Part shown: positions 12,960 to 24,984 of the stretch, piece by piece
How the letters are laid out: the number at the start of each line of letters is the position of its first letter
Numbering within the stretch: position 1 is the first letter of the stretch
From: Eriocheir sinensis
Lineage: Eukaryota; Arthropoda; Malacostraca; Decapoda; Varunidae
DNA length: 64,000 bases
Assembly: GCF_024679095.1 (NCBI RefSeq)
Contig: NC_066529.1
Coordinates: 4,519,866 to 4,583,865 of the forward strand
Direction of reading: 5' to 3'
Program-made: the position numbers and the translations under genes
Notes under the pieces: model-generated
What the model was told of the DNA's origin: nothing
Database searches by the model: none
The model's input: the letters and a program-made list of their open reading frames with translations, nothing else

Positions 12960-13435
12960 TGATGAGGTGAGTGGCCGAGATGAGATGAGTGGTAGAGATG
13001 AGTGGTAGGGATGAAATGAGTGATCGAGATGACATTAGTGACAGATGAGTGGCCGAGATGAGATGAGTAGCAGAGATGAGATGATTGACCGAGATGAGAT
13101 GAGTGGCAGAGATGAGATAAATGGCCTAGATGAGATGATTAACAGAGATCACATGAATGGCCGAGGTGAAATGAGTAGCAGAGATGAGTGAAAGGAATGA
13201 GATGAGTGGAAGAGATTAGATTACGGGCAGGGATGAGATAAGTGGCAGAAATGAGATAAGTGGTAGAGATGAAATGAGATGCAGGGAGATGAGTAGCAGA
13301 GATTAAATGAGTGGCAGAGATGAGATGATCGCCAGAGATGAGATGAGTGGCAGAAATGAGATGAGTTGTAGAGATGAAATGAGAAGGAGGGATGAGATGA
13401 GTGGCCGAAATGAGATGAATAGCAGAGAACAGATT
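12960..13435. repeat. 18-bp minisatellite, about 26 degenerate copies
   Basis: Units close to GAGATGAGATGAGTGGCA repeat every 18 bp with many substitutions. The minus strand reads as a six-residue HLISAT-like repeat because the unit is a multiple of three. It lies about 240 bp after the 51-bp minisatellite but is unrelated in sequence. Confidence 0.9.
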
Positions 13436-13663
13436 AATCCAAAACAATCCTCCCTTCCCGCATCAAATAAAAATAGGTTTCCACAGTATTACAATCAAAA
13501 CACATATGACCTTCTCCTGCTAAGCTTCGTTCTTCCACCCAATTCATAAGGAAACCCCGCCAGCAACCATTTCAACATTCTCACCCTTCTCACGCTAAGC
13601 CTCCTTCTTTTAACCCAGCCAAACAAAAAGAGAGAATTCAGCAACCATTTAAATACATTCCCA

Positions 13664-13791
<128 letters not shown>

Positions 13792-14199
13792 CGTCTAGCC
13801 CAGTAAAGTAAAGTTCAAACACAAACTATATTATTTTAACTACACCGCAATAAAAATCTCCGTCTCTCTCTGTAAAGGAATAAATAAAATAACGTGACTG
13901 AAGTAAATCACACAAAATTGAAATCACGTACACCTTACCTGCTTACCGATCTACCTATCTACCTACCTACCTATCTACCTTTCTTCCACGCTAATCTCCT
14001 TCCATCGAACCTTCCACCCATCGGTAAAAAGAAAAAGGAAACACGTTGCAATTTTAACCGGCCCGCCAACACTGCAGGTCTTACCACGAGCGCGCACTTC
14101 CCCTTGAAAACCCCGCTCAACAAAAAGGCGAGAGCTACCCCTGACTTGGTGCACTCAGCCGCCTGTAATACTTAGTAGCTGTTAATGGTCCTGTGTTGA

Positions 14200-15560
14200 A
14201 CCGGTGAACCTTTGCCTCCCCTGAATTCCCGTCCATTCGTGAGGTGTGGGGTTAGGGAAAGAGAGGCGTTGGAGAGGAGGGGGGTAGATCTGGATGAGTT
14301 TAGGAAGGAAGGAAAGGGAAGAGAAGGGAAAAAGGTGGGGAGAAGATTGACTAGGAGGAAAAGAATGGGTAAAAGGGTTTAGTTTGTTCAAGTGTAAGGG
14401 AGGAAAAACGTTTATGAGAGAAGAATGAGGAAAGGATGACGGGGCGAACAGTTAGTCGGCCTGTGTTTTAAGAATGGGAGAGAACGAAAGAATGAAGAGA
14501 AGATGAGTTAATGGAAGGAAAATGGGAGGCTACTGACGGAGACAAGGAGAAGGGTGGCTACGCAGGTGAGATGGGAAGGGAGGAAGAAGACATAGGGGAA
14601 GGAAAATGGGAGGCTACTGACGGAGACAAGGAGAAAGGTGGCTACGCAGGTGAGATGGGAAGGGAGAAAGAAGACAGAGAATGCACTAGATATATGAAAG
14701 ATGGAGGGAGAAGAGAGAAATGAAAAGCAGATGAGGATGAAGAGGAAGAAGAGGAAAGTGAATTGGAAGACGGAAGGGGAACTGATGGCAAGGCTTTGGA
14801 CGATGACGAAGATTGGGATGGCCTGGGAGGGGGAAGAGAGAAGAGGAGAACTGCCAACAAGAGAAGAGAGAGAGGTGAGGCTGACGCCGGAATGGAGAGG
14901 GACAAACAGGGGAGAGGGGACGGGGTGAGGGCTGACAGGAACGGGGCGGAGGGTGAAGGGGGCAGAGGAAGAGGGAGATGGAAAGAGCGGAGAGCGGGGA
15001 CGGCAGCGACAGGAGCAGGAACATCGGCGTCCTCTTCCTTTTAAAACATTTCTCCGCGAACAAAAGCGCCGCGGATTTTGGAAACTCTTTTGTTGCGTCC
15101 CCCAAAGCGAAGGGAAAATATCAGTCATTATAAAGGGAAGACGCCAGAACACACATACACATGACAGGACTTTTTAATGCGCTCGACAGAAAATAAGAGA
15201 AAGGAAAGGAAATCACGTAGAATTTAATGTTGTAATGACGCATGATTATAAAGAAGGAAGGGAGGGGGGCAGGGAAGGAAAACGTTGGACGGAGGAGGAG
15301 GAAGAGGAGGAGGAGGAGGAGGAGGGTGCGACATAGAAGATCCCAGAGACACATCGCGAAAGTTGGTGTGAAGAGAAGAGGTAATGATTGGAGGAGGAGG
15401 AGGAGGAGGGACCGGAAGAGGAAACGGAGGAAAAAACGAAAACTTTACAGAGGTGGCGGCATTAGTTAAGGAAGGAGGAGGAGGAGGAGAGGGAGGAGGA
15501 GACTACGAAGGGGGACGAAGGGATGAGAGGAGAGTGAGGGGAAGGGAAGGATAAGAGGCA
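14200..15560. other. Purine-rich low-complexity DNA
   Basis: The + strand is G/A-rich with GGA/GAG runs, including dense GGA triplets near 15,290-15,500. Open frames on both strands are compositionally biased and lack recognisable domains. Confidence 0.65.
14513..14680. repeat. 84-bp tandem duplication
   Basis: GGAAGGAAAATGGGAGGC at 14,513 recurs 84 bp later, and the two units are nearly identical (GCTACTGACGGAGACAAGG in both). This suggests a recent duplication. Confidence 0.93.
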
Positions 15561-15639
15561 AGGGAGGGGAAGTAGAAGCCTCGGCATGTAATTTGTAGCG
15601 TGGGGACCTAATGAGGTAATTGGCTGTGAAGGTGCGCGT

Positions 15640-16460
15640 TACTGTCCGTGGCCTGAAGCGTGGCTGAGGGAAGGAACAGGTGTTAGCGGCCGTACAGGTG
15701 TTCGTAGTGGCTGTGCAGGTGTAGCGGTGGTGGTGGTGGTGGAGGGACAGGTGGTAATGGAGGTGGACGAGGTGACAGCATGGTGGTGGTGGAAGCGGTG
15801 GATGGCCATGTGATAACGTTAGAGGGGGACCGATTTGGAAGCGAGTCTGTGTTGAGGTGGTAGTCTTGGTGGTTATTGGGGTGGAGGTGGTTAGGTTGGA
15901 GAAACGGGACATTGGTGGAGGTGGATGGATAATAGAGGTGATTTAGTAGCAGTGGTGGAATGGGATGGAGTGTAGTGGCAATAATGTCGAAGGAATTGAT
16001 GAAGAAGTAGAGGTAGGGACAATAAAGGTGAACGATACATTGGTCTGAAAATGGTGGCGCTAGTGGTGGGTGGTTGTGATGCGAGAAATTTAAAGAGACA
16101 GGTGTTGAGGGGGAGGGAATGCAAGCAGGTAGGTAGTAAAAGACAGGTAGGCAGGCGGGCAGGTAACCTCGTGTTGTGGTGGGTGGCGATGGAGAGGTGA
16201 GTGGAAAGAGAGACAGGTGTTCAGGGGTAGGGAGTGGAGGGAGTAGAGGCTAGCAGGTAGGTAGTTAGGGCAGGCAGGTAGACGGGTAGGCAGGCAGGTA
16301 GGTAGGCAGGTGGGCGGGTGTGCAGGTAACGTTGTGTTGTGGTGCGTGTGTAGCGGGGAGTCCTAACAGGCTGCCAATGTACCGAAACAGCTGGGAATTG
16401 TGGCCTTAATTGGCTAGTTTGCGGGCGTGACGGCGTGGGGGTGTTGTGGTGTTGAAAGGG

Positions 16461-16507
<47 letters not shown>

Positions 16508-16519
16508 GGTGAGTGGGTA

Positions 16520-16617
<98 letters not shown>

Positions 16618-16760
16618 GTTTGTTTGGGGGAGAGGAGAGCGAGCGAACAGGTGTATGTATATTGAGAGGTGAGGGCTGGGTTCATTAATTAAAGTGGGCA
16701 GGTGAACAAGCATAAAGGATAATTGGTCTCTCCCGGGTTACCTGTCTCGTCCATCCAGGT
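15640..16760. other. CAGGTG-rich stretch
   Basis: The hexamer CAGGTG occurs about ten times in 1.1 kb on the + strand, along with many CAGGTAG motifs. About 0.5 occurrence would be expected at random. CAGGTG is an E-box core bound by Snail/ZEB-type and some bHLH proteins, and it also resembles a splice donor. Local slippage of CAGG/TAGG units could explain the density without any function. Confidence 0.5.
16465..16614. repeat. (GT)n and (GA)n microsatellites
   Basis: A GT array (16,465-16,505) is followed by an 18-bp spacer and a perfect GA array (16,523-16,614). Confidence 0.97.
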
Positions 16761-16813
16761 GGAGGTGCCTATTAGCGGGAGGCGAAGACCGCGTGATGAA
16801 GACACTGCCACGC

Positions 16814-16828
16814 ACGCGAGGGGGCGCT
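16814..16828 (+). promoter_or_regulatory. CTCF-like motif (candidate)
   Basis: AGGGGGCGCT at 16,819-16,828 fits the CTCF core AGRKGGCRSY exactly. The upstream half of the 15-bp consensus fits poorly. It lies in a short GC-rich island between the CAGGTG-rich stretch and a pyrimidine tract. A few chance matches to this core are expected in 64 kb. Confidence 0.25.
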
Positions 16829-17289
16829 GCTCTCTTGGTAATATTCGGCCATGCAATTATTTTTTCCCACGCAGGTCCTCCGCGCTTTTCCCTCCGTTTC
16901 CCTTTCCCTTTTCTTGAATCGTTGGGACTTTTTTTATTCAATTATGTGTTCGTGTATATCGCTCACTCAAGACAGGGTTTCATTCTTGTTCTTTCATTCT
17001 TTCTCATGGAGTTTATCTTTCGTTTTCCTTTCCTTTCTCCTTTCTTAAATCGTTGTTCCTTTATTTCAGTTATATAATCGTGTATGTCGTTCAGTCAAGT
17101 TATGTTTTTATTCCTTTTCTTTCATATTTTCCCCACATAGGTCCTCTCTTTTCCTTTCTTTCTCTTTTCTTAAATAGTTTTGCTTTTTTTCAAGTACGTA
17201 ATCAAATATATCGCTCACGCAAGATAGGTTTCTACGTATTCTGCTTTTTTTATTGATTTTCATTTATTATAACCATGGCCCTTCATCCT

Positions 17290-17960
17290 GTACTCCCTTT
17301 TCTTTCTAGTATATGTTACCTTCCTTTCCTCTCCACTCCTCACTCACTAGATTCATTGTCATTCATATTATACTCCTGTTTTTTTAATCTAGCAAATGTT
17401 CCTTCCCTTCCTTCATTTCCTTCCCACTCCATTTCCCACATCAACATCACTTCCTCCACCTCCTCGTCCTTTCTTTTCCTTCCACACCTCATTCACTATT
17501 TTCATTGCCTTTCATATATACTCCTTTTTTAATCTAGCAAATGGTCCCTCCCTTCCTTCCTTCCTTCCTTTCCTTCCCACTCCACTTCCCGCATCAGCCT
17601 CACTTCCTCCACCTCCTCGTCCTTTCTTTTCCCTCCACACCTCATTCACTATTTTCATTGCCTTTCATATTATACTCCTTTTTTATTCTAGTAAATGTTC
17701 CCTCCCTTCCTTCCTTCCTTTCCTTCCCACTCCAATTCCCTCATCAACATCACTTCCTCCACCTCCTCGTCCTTTCTTTTCCCTCCACACCTCATTCACT
17801 ATTTTCATTGCCTTTCATATATACTCCTTTTTTAATCTAGCAAATGTTCCTTCCCTTCCTTCATTTCCCTCCCACCCCACTTCCCGCATCAGCCTCACTT
17901 CCTCCACCTCCTCGTCCTTTCTTTTCTCTCCCACTTCATTCACGATATTCAGTTCCCTTC
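17290..17960. repeat. About 150-bp tandem array, 4.5 copies
   Basis: Units start at AGCAAATGTT or its variants at 17,391, 17,536, 17,690 and 17,839, giving spacings of 145, 154 and 149 bp. A partial diverged unit lies upstream. Each unit contains CACTTCCTCCACCTCCTCGT, a CATTCACTATTTTCATTG block and a polypyrimidine run ending in AATCTAG, which looks like a 3' splice site. Three separate open frames across it are repeats of one another. Confidence 0.93.
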
Positions 17961-18589
17961 CTGTTATCCTCCCGTTGTCCCCAGCATATCTTCCCTTTCT
18001 TTCGTCTCCAGTGCTCTTCCCACCACTACCTCGCCTCCTCCTCCTCCTCGGCCTTGCTTTCCTGCTCTCATTTGTAAGTCTTTGCTCGGTAAGCCGCTGG
18101 AGCCAGGCAAGAGAGCCCCCGTCACGGACCCTTGCCGCGGCGATCAAGTCTTGTAGAGAGTGTTTGAGGCGACGCTGGCTCCGGACAAGCATCGGGGGAG
18201 GGGTGAAAGGGAGAGAGGGAGAGGGAGAGAGCGAGGTATTCTGACACACACAAAAAAACGAGAAATAGTTACGGAAATAAAAGAAAACGTCCTCATGCAC
18301 GCACACACTCCATCGGTAACTTATGCAAACACGAACTCATAAATACAGAAAGAAATACCAAATCCACAGACGCACACTCACACACACAGACAAACAGACA
18401 AACAGACCCAATAGCGAGACAGTCAGAAAGGCAGGCAGGTCAGGCAGGCAGGGGAGACATAATAGAAAGAAAATATAGTGAAGAGAAACAAATTATCAGA
18501 CTCGCGGAGGGGGAAACAGAGGATTAATTTTAGTGGAGAAAACATTCGTAAAGAGGAGCAAGGGTGAGGCATTAGATGGAGTGGCTGTT

Positions 18590-18855
18590 TGTATTCGCGC
18601 CCACCTCTTAGTCTCCTCTTCTCCTCTCTTCCTCCTCTTGCTCCTCCTCCTCCTCCTCCTCCTCCTTCGCTGCTTCTTCCTCCTCCTCTCTCCTCTGTTG
18701 TCTTTCCCTGTTGGTCTAAATCCTTGCCAAGTCCTCTTCTCTCTTCTCTCTGTCTTCGTGCTTCATCTTGTCCTCCTCTTCCTTCTTCTCCTCTTTTCTT
18801 CTTCTTTTTCTTCTTCCTCTTCTCTTTCTTCGTCTCCTCTAACTTCAGCCTCCAG

Positions 18856-18923
<68 letters not shown>

Positions 18924-19115
18924 CCTGCGAAAATGTCTTCTCTATTCCATTCGTCAAATTAGTGTCATAAAATCTGTTATCTACCTCCTCCTCCTCCTAC
19001 CTTTCCCCCCCTCCTCCTCCTCCTCCTCCTCCTCCTCCTCCTATTCTATCTCTTTCACTCCTTTATTCTCTCCCTCCTCCTCCTCCTCCTCCTCTTCTTC
19101 CTCGTATCCCACAAA
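18590..19115. repeat. (CCT)n and (TC)n cluster
   Basis: CCT arrays at 18,641-18,666, 19,011-19,042 and 19,075-19,094 and a TC array at 18,859-18,920 lie within a pyrimidine-rich segment. No coding signal. Confidence 0.9.
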
Positions 19116-19629
19116 GAACACCAAATAATTTACTGATGGACCAATTTTCATAAAGTCTTAGAAGGGAGGAAAACATGAAAAGGGACGGGGTGCGGAGGGA
19201 GACTCGATCGCATATAAAGGATTCCAGCTTGTGTTCGCGTCTCGTATGTAAGAACGTTCGACACGGAAGCGCTGTGTACTATGAGATGCTCCGCTGTTGT
19301 TATTGTTAAAGGTTTGTATCGTTTATAGTGCATCGGTGCGTAGGGATTGTAGTAAGAAGATAATTATAGATGTTTGTGGAGTGGGAAAATCGTACGTCAT
19401 TAGAGACAGGGAAGGAAGGGAGAGAAATAAAAGACCTGAAGCGCGATTTGTTTTTTTGTTGTAATTTTGTATAGTTAGTGCATTGGTTAAAGTAGAATAG
19501 TATTAGTTTTTTTTTGTTGTTTGTTGGAGAAAAGCAGTATAAAGCAGTGTCATTAGTTGAAGCGAAATGGAAAAGAAAGCAAGATATAAATAAGTTAAAA
19601 AAATATAGCAGTTTTTTATATTTTACTTT

Positions 19630-20560
19630 TTGTTTGTCTAATAACTAACAATCTCTCACTTTACTCCTTTCTTATTTTCCTTTCCATATTTGTCTATTAC
19701 TTTAAACCCCAAATTCATACTTTTTTCTTCATTTTAATCTTTTTTCTATATTTTCTTCCGCTTCTCCATTACGCTTTCCTTTCCTTCGTTACAAACCCTC
19801 TTCATCTCCTTTCTCTCTCCATTCTATTTCATCTTCGTCTCTTATTTTCTCTCCTCCTTTCTGCATGGCCTTTACGCTTTCCTTCCTCCACCACCAACCT
19901 ATTCATCTTGTCTTGTCTCGCCCCCTCCTTCTAAACCCAGTTATTTCCATCTCCCTAATTCCTCCCTCCACCTGCTGCCTGCTTCCTGCTTCCTTTTATC
20001 TACCTTCCTTCCTTGCCTGTTTGCTACTCGCCTCGCAAAAGCCTCCTCCTTCATCGTCCTGCTTTCCATTGTCTTATTTCTTTTTTATAGTACAAGAAGC
20101 CTTCACTACCTCTTCCCTCTCTTTATCGGCCTCCCTTCCCCTTCCTTTATCTCTCACTATGTCTCTCTTGTTCTCTTCCTCTTCTTCCCGTCTGCTACAA
20201 TCCTCATTTCACACTCATCCCTCTTACTTCCTCTCTCACTACCTATCATTTACCTAACTCCTCACCCCTCTCCGTTCTCCCACCTATATACCCCTTCTAT
20301 CTCCCCTCCCAATCATACAGCGTCCTCTCTCGTCGGTGTACCCTTCCTCTCCCCTCTCCCCAATCTCCCCCTGTCTCCCCATCTCCCCTTCCTCAGCCTC
20401 TTCATCCTTTTTCCTCTTTCCGTTCCCATCTCTCCGCCACTCATCTCCTGTCTCCCCTTTTATTTCACCATTCTCAAGCCTTCCCCAGCCTCCACTAGCC
20501 TCCAGATGAGTTCCCCAGCATCGCCCAGCCTCCCATCTCGACCGTACACCCTCCACCCCC
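19630..20560. other. Pyrimidine-rich DNA, nothing recognised
   Basis: A C/T-rich + strand with no repeat array or exon that I can support. Confidence 0.5.
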
Positions 20561-21350
20561 CCCCCACCCCCCAGTGCAGCCCAGGAGCCGCCCTCCAGGG
20601 TTCTAATCCATTAAAGTGTCGACGGAGCCATTGAAGTCCCACGCCGCCGACTTGCAGGGGCCGATGCAAAGACTGCCCCGCCCCACCCCGCCCCGCCCCG
20701 CCCCGCCAACAAGGACCATCCCACGCTTTCCTCCCTGCCTCGTTCCACCCTTCTCCTCCCACCGTTCTGTTCTATCCACTTCTGTTCCACTCTCTCCAGC
20801 AGCAGCATCCCTCCCTGCTATTCCCCATCTCGCTCCACCCCTCTTTGCCCTATCCACTCTCACCCATCCATCTTCTCCACCCACTTTGCCCCATCCAAAC
20901 TCACCGTGCCACCACCCTGCCCTCCTCCACCTTGCCCCACATCGCCTCCACCCTGCCTCCATCTTGCCCCCCTTCCTCCCTTTGTTCCGTCCAGCCCCGT
21001 CCAGCTTTCTATCCTTTCCACAAACTGAAATGCTAAACACCAACAAAGCTTGCCAACTTCCACGGGAGAGAGAGAGGGAGAGAGAGGGAGGGGGAGAGGG
21101 AGAAAAAGAGAGAGAGAGGTGGGCATGGAGCCAGGCAAAGGAATGGATCTTTTGCCTTTTGGTTCATGGTGTAAGATTGCAGCCATTTGTCCGTCCATCC
21201 CCGGCTCGCAGACTGGCGCCCCGGGAGTCTGGCTGTGTTGGCCGCTGCTGCTGGCGATGATGCTGGTGACGAAGACGGTGATGCAGCGCGGGGGCGTTTC
21301 TTAGGGTCAAAGATGGAGGGGTTTTAAGACGGAGAGAGGAAATCACCACC
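20560..21350. other. GC-rich, mostly non-repetitive island
   Basis: This part is richer in G+C and in CpG than its surroundings. It contains the G-quadruplex-type tract at 20,675-20,707, a GAGA patch at 21,065-21,120 and unique sequence at 21,120-21,310. The unique part includes a 53-codon frame (21,143-21,304) ending in a hydrophobic stretch (WPLLLAMMLV). I recognise no family. It could be a regulatory island or an unannotated exon, but nothing proves either. Confidence 0.35.
20675..20707 (-). other. Potential G-quadruplex / GC-box tract
   Basis: The + strand has at least five CCCC runs separated by single G or A bases, so the minus strand has five GGGG runs with one-base loops. This is a textbook quadruplex pattern and also reads as overlapping Sp1-type GC boxes (GGGGCGGGG). 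Confidence 0.7.
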
Positions 21351-22017
21351 AGCCTTTGTTTTTTTTACTTTAGGAATTATATTTATGGTTTGTTTTGTTG
21401 GTTCTGCGTCTGTTCATTGTATTTTGTGGGTAAAAGATGGGTTGGTATTCTCAGGCTTCTCACCATAACTGTCTTCAAAGGCCTCCAAGGAAATTGATTA
21501 TCAGTTTTCTCAGTTGGTAATAATTTATCTTTAGGCTTGTCTCTCCTCACGTCACACACAAACTCGATCGATTAAGAAATATGGATTAGATTTCTTCTTT
21601 ATTATATATTTATTTCTTTTAGTGTCTATTTTGCATTTGTTTCTATTCATTTTTTTTCAATACAGAACGTTTATGGTGTTATTCTAGGATGCCTTTTCTG
21701 ATTTTTTTTTTTTTAATCTATACCTTTTCCAAGACCCTTTGTATACTCCGGACGGTCTAAAAATACGTGATAAGTTTGCAATTCTTTCATGGTCTTTCTT
21801 AATTTTTGTATCGTTTTTTTTAGTCCTGGGGTATTCATTTATTTTTTTCAAGGCCCATCAATAATATCGTCTGAGAATACTTGTACATTTCGCCTTTAAG
21901 TCTTTCATAATCATTCTAATTATATTTCATTATCTTAGCATTATTTTTCATGTCCTTGTACGTATCAAAATCGCTCTCCTCATCAGCATTTTCTCATACT
22001 TCTATTTTTTTTTTTAC

Positions 22018-22150
22018 AACAAAGGAGACGGCTCAAGGGCAACAAAAAGAGTGTAAAAAAAAAAAAGCCCGCTACTCACCGCTCCCACAACAGACAAAAT
22101 TAAAGAATGGCCAAAAGAGAGGTCAATTTCGAGGGGTTCTATTTCCTACG
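22018..22150 (+). repeat. Dispersed repeat family B, copy 1
   Basis: AAAAAAGCCCGCTACTCACC followed by GGCCAAAAGAGAGGTCAATT matches the segment at 56,935-57,065 (GCCCGCTACTCACTGCTC, then GGCCGAAAGATAGGTCAATT) in the same order, strand and spacing. This copy has a longer left part with GGAGACGGCTCAAGGGCAAC. No coding capacity. I recall similar sequence as common in crab DNA, but could not check it. Confidence 0.8.
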
Positions 22151-22229
22151 ATTCATGATTTATAAGACCTGTCCCATACTACCTTATGTTTTTATGAAAT
22201 TCGGCGGAGTCTCCCCATATAATTTCCAT

Positions 22230-23340
22230 ACAAACCCACGCGGCTCTGAGATAACTTCCCATTCTTTTCCCTTATCAACCCTCGCCTCCACATCCCCTCC
22301 GCCTGTCACCACATTCCCTCCTCCACTCCTCTCCTTGCCTCCTCCAATCACTCCAACCATCCCTACTTCTCTCTCTCTCCCTCCGTCGTATTCCCCTTTA
22401 TCTTTCCTGCCTTCCTTCCCTCCCTTCCTCCTCCTCTCCCTCTCCTCCCCCCGTTCTCTTTCCTTCCCTCCCCTTCTCATAAGCCTTCAGCAACCCCTCA
22501 CTGTAACCGTTCACCATTCTCCTGCCTAACCATTACCCTACCCAGCCTCCTCATCTCTCTGTCTCTCCTTTATGCTTTCCATCTTACCTTCCTGCACCTT
22601 ACCCCCCTCTCCCTCACCCTCCTTCTCTTTCCTCCCATCTCCATTTCTCTTCTTCTCCTTCCCTTTCTTCTTACCTTCAAACACGCAAATCTCTTTTCTC
22701 TACCTTCCTTGACTTTCCCTCTCCTATCTTTGTATGTTTCTCTTCTCTACTTCTTTCCATCCTCTCTCCTCCATTCTATTCTATCTCCTACCCTCTTCGT
22801 CTCCTTCCCCTCTCTCCCTCCTTCCCTCTCTCCTCCTCCATTCTCCCTCCTATTCCATCTCTTCCCCTCTCAGTCCTTTGTCCTCCCCTCTCTACCTCTT
22901 CCTCTCTCATTCTTTATCCCATTCCATCTCCCCCCTCTTCGTTTTCATTCCCTCTTCTCTTTCTCTCTCCACCATCCTCCTTCCCACTCCATCTCTTCCC
23001 CTTTCCATTTTCTTCTTCTCTTCTCCTCTTTCCCTCTCTTCCCTATCCTCCACCCTGTTTCGTCTCCTTTCCTTTCCTTACTCTCCTCTTCATCTTCCTT
23101 CCCTCTTCTCCCTCATTTTCCATCTCCTAACTCTCCTCCCCTCTCCGTGTCTTTCCCCACTCCACCTTCTCCCCTTTCTCCTCCATCCTCTATCCCACTC
23201 CATCTCCGCCCCTCTGTCTTCCATCCTCTCCATTCCTCTTTCCTCCATCCCCCTCCGCCTCCCTCCCCACGCCGCCTCCTTCCCCTGCACAAACTTCGCT
23301 ATCTGTTTGATCAGCCCCACCACCGCCTCCTTCAGTACCG
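22230..23340. other. Pyrimidine-rich tract
   Basis: About 1.1 kb of C/T-rich + strand ending abruptly near 23,340, where a purine-rich tract of similar length begins. Long Ser/Pro/Leu frames here are composition artefacts. Confidence 0.75.
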
Positions 23341-23394
23341 TATTAGTCCTCTACGCACGGAGCGGCTCCTAAATTGCATATTAAATCATTAGGT

Positions 23395-24115
23395 TTCGCA
23401 CTACGGAGGGGGCGGCAGGGAGGGGAAGGGAGCAGGAGGGAAGCACAGAGGGATAAGATATGAACGGATGGGGAGGGAGAGAGAGGGGAGAGGAGAGAGG
23501 GAGAGGGGGAGCAGGAGGGAAGAGTAAGGGACGGAGGGGATAAGATATGAACAGGGGAAGGGAGAGAGGGGGGGGGGTAGTGGAGAGAGGGAGAGGTTAA
23601 TGGAGGAGGAGGAGGAGGAGGAGGAAAGGGAAGGAGGGAGAGGGGAAACATAAGGAGCAGATAAAAGAGGGAGAAAGAAGAGGGGAGGAAATACATGAGG
23701 AGAAGAGGGGAGAGGTAAAAGAGGAGGAAGAGGAAGAAGAGGAAAGGGAAGGAGGGGGAGGGGAAACCTAAGGAATAGATAGGAGAGGGAAAAAGAAGAG
23801 TGGAGGAAATACATGAGGAGTAGAGGGGAGAGAAAGAAAGAAGGAGAGGTAAAGGAGAAAGTGGAGGAGGAGGAGGAAAAGGGAGGGAGTAGATATTAGA
23901 GGGAAAAAGAAGAGGGGAGGAAATACATGAGGAATTGAAGGAAAAGGGAGAAAGAAAAATGAATAAGTGTAGGGAAGGGGGATACAGAGAAATAGAGGAA
24001 GAGATAGAAAGGGAAGATAGGAAGAAAGGAGAAAGGAGAGAGAGAAAAAAAATGATAGAGAGGGGAGATAGAATTAGGTCTATATATGTGAAAATGACTT
24101 AAAAACAATATACAA
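23395..24115. other. Purine-rich tract
   Basis: A G/A-rich + strand directly after the pyrimidine tract. It has its own loose tandem structure: AAGAGGGGAGGAAATACATG-type blocks recur near 23,680, 23,800 and 23,915, about 115-125 bp apart. Confidence 0.7.
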
Positions 24116-24415
24116 TAAATCTAGACGAATATGAAAAAAAAACGAAACAATTGAAATGAAATGGTTTTAAATTCGACGAAAGAGAATATCCCCCCCCCAA
24201 AAAAAAAAAACTTTCCAAATAAATTGTTACTGTTTACCGAAATCAACAATACAAACCGACCAGCGAAAAAAATAATTGAATGATGTGAAAAAAATGAAGA
24301 GGAAACCTGGAAATGCATACAATAGGAAGCTTATGGAAGAGGAACGACTGGAATAAAAAAAAGTTAATAATGTATGAATATAAAATGTTTACCGAAATTG
24401 ATTATACAAACACCA

Positions 24416-24418
<3 letters not shown>

Positions 24419-24464
<46 letters not shown>
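24419..24464. repeat. (GA)n microsatellite
   Basis: A perfect GA array of 23 units in A-rich unique sequence. Confidence 0.97.
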
Positions 24465-24465
<1 letters not shown>

Positions 24466-24984
24466 AGGAAATAAAGAAAAAAATTGCTATGGTATTAAAA
24501 AAAGTCGGATGGAATACATATTGAGAAAGAAGGATGTGTGTGCCTTCCAGAATAAGCCAGATGGATACTATTGGTTAAAAAAAGTTAGGAAAAAATGGAA
24601 ATCTCGGAAAATATGAAGGCCGTAAAGAGAATGAACGGACACAAAAAAACAACCAGGAGAGAGAAAAATGTGCCGGCTTCAGAGTGTAAGCCGCACAAAC
24701 ACTATTGGTGAAAAAAAAATTGTTATGAAAAGAGAAAAAGAGGAAAGATTTGAAGCCATGTAGAAGATGAATAGATAAAACAACAGAAAGAGAGGAAAAG
24801 TTTGAAGCCATGTAGAAGATGAACATCTGGAAATGGATAAAAAAAAAAATAATGGGCAGATTGTTGCAGAAAAGGCGACGGGAATTCATTGGTAAAGAAA
24901 TGCTTGTGATTACCAAAATAAACCGCATATCCCTAATCACCGGGTAAAACAGATTCTATGTAAAGAAGTAATATGGAAATGGAT

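Noticed and set aside
19205..19245. TATAAAG in a unique segment as a core promoter
   Set aside because: No initiator at the right distance, no downstream exon, and T/A-rich hexamers are frequent by chance.
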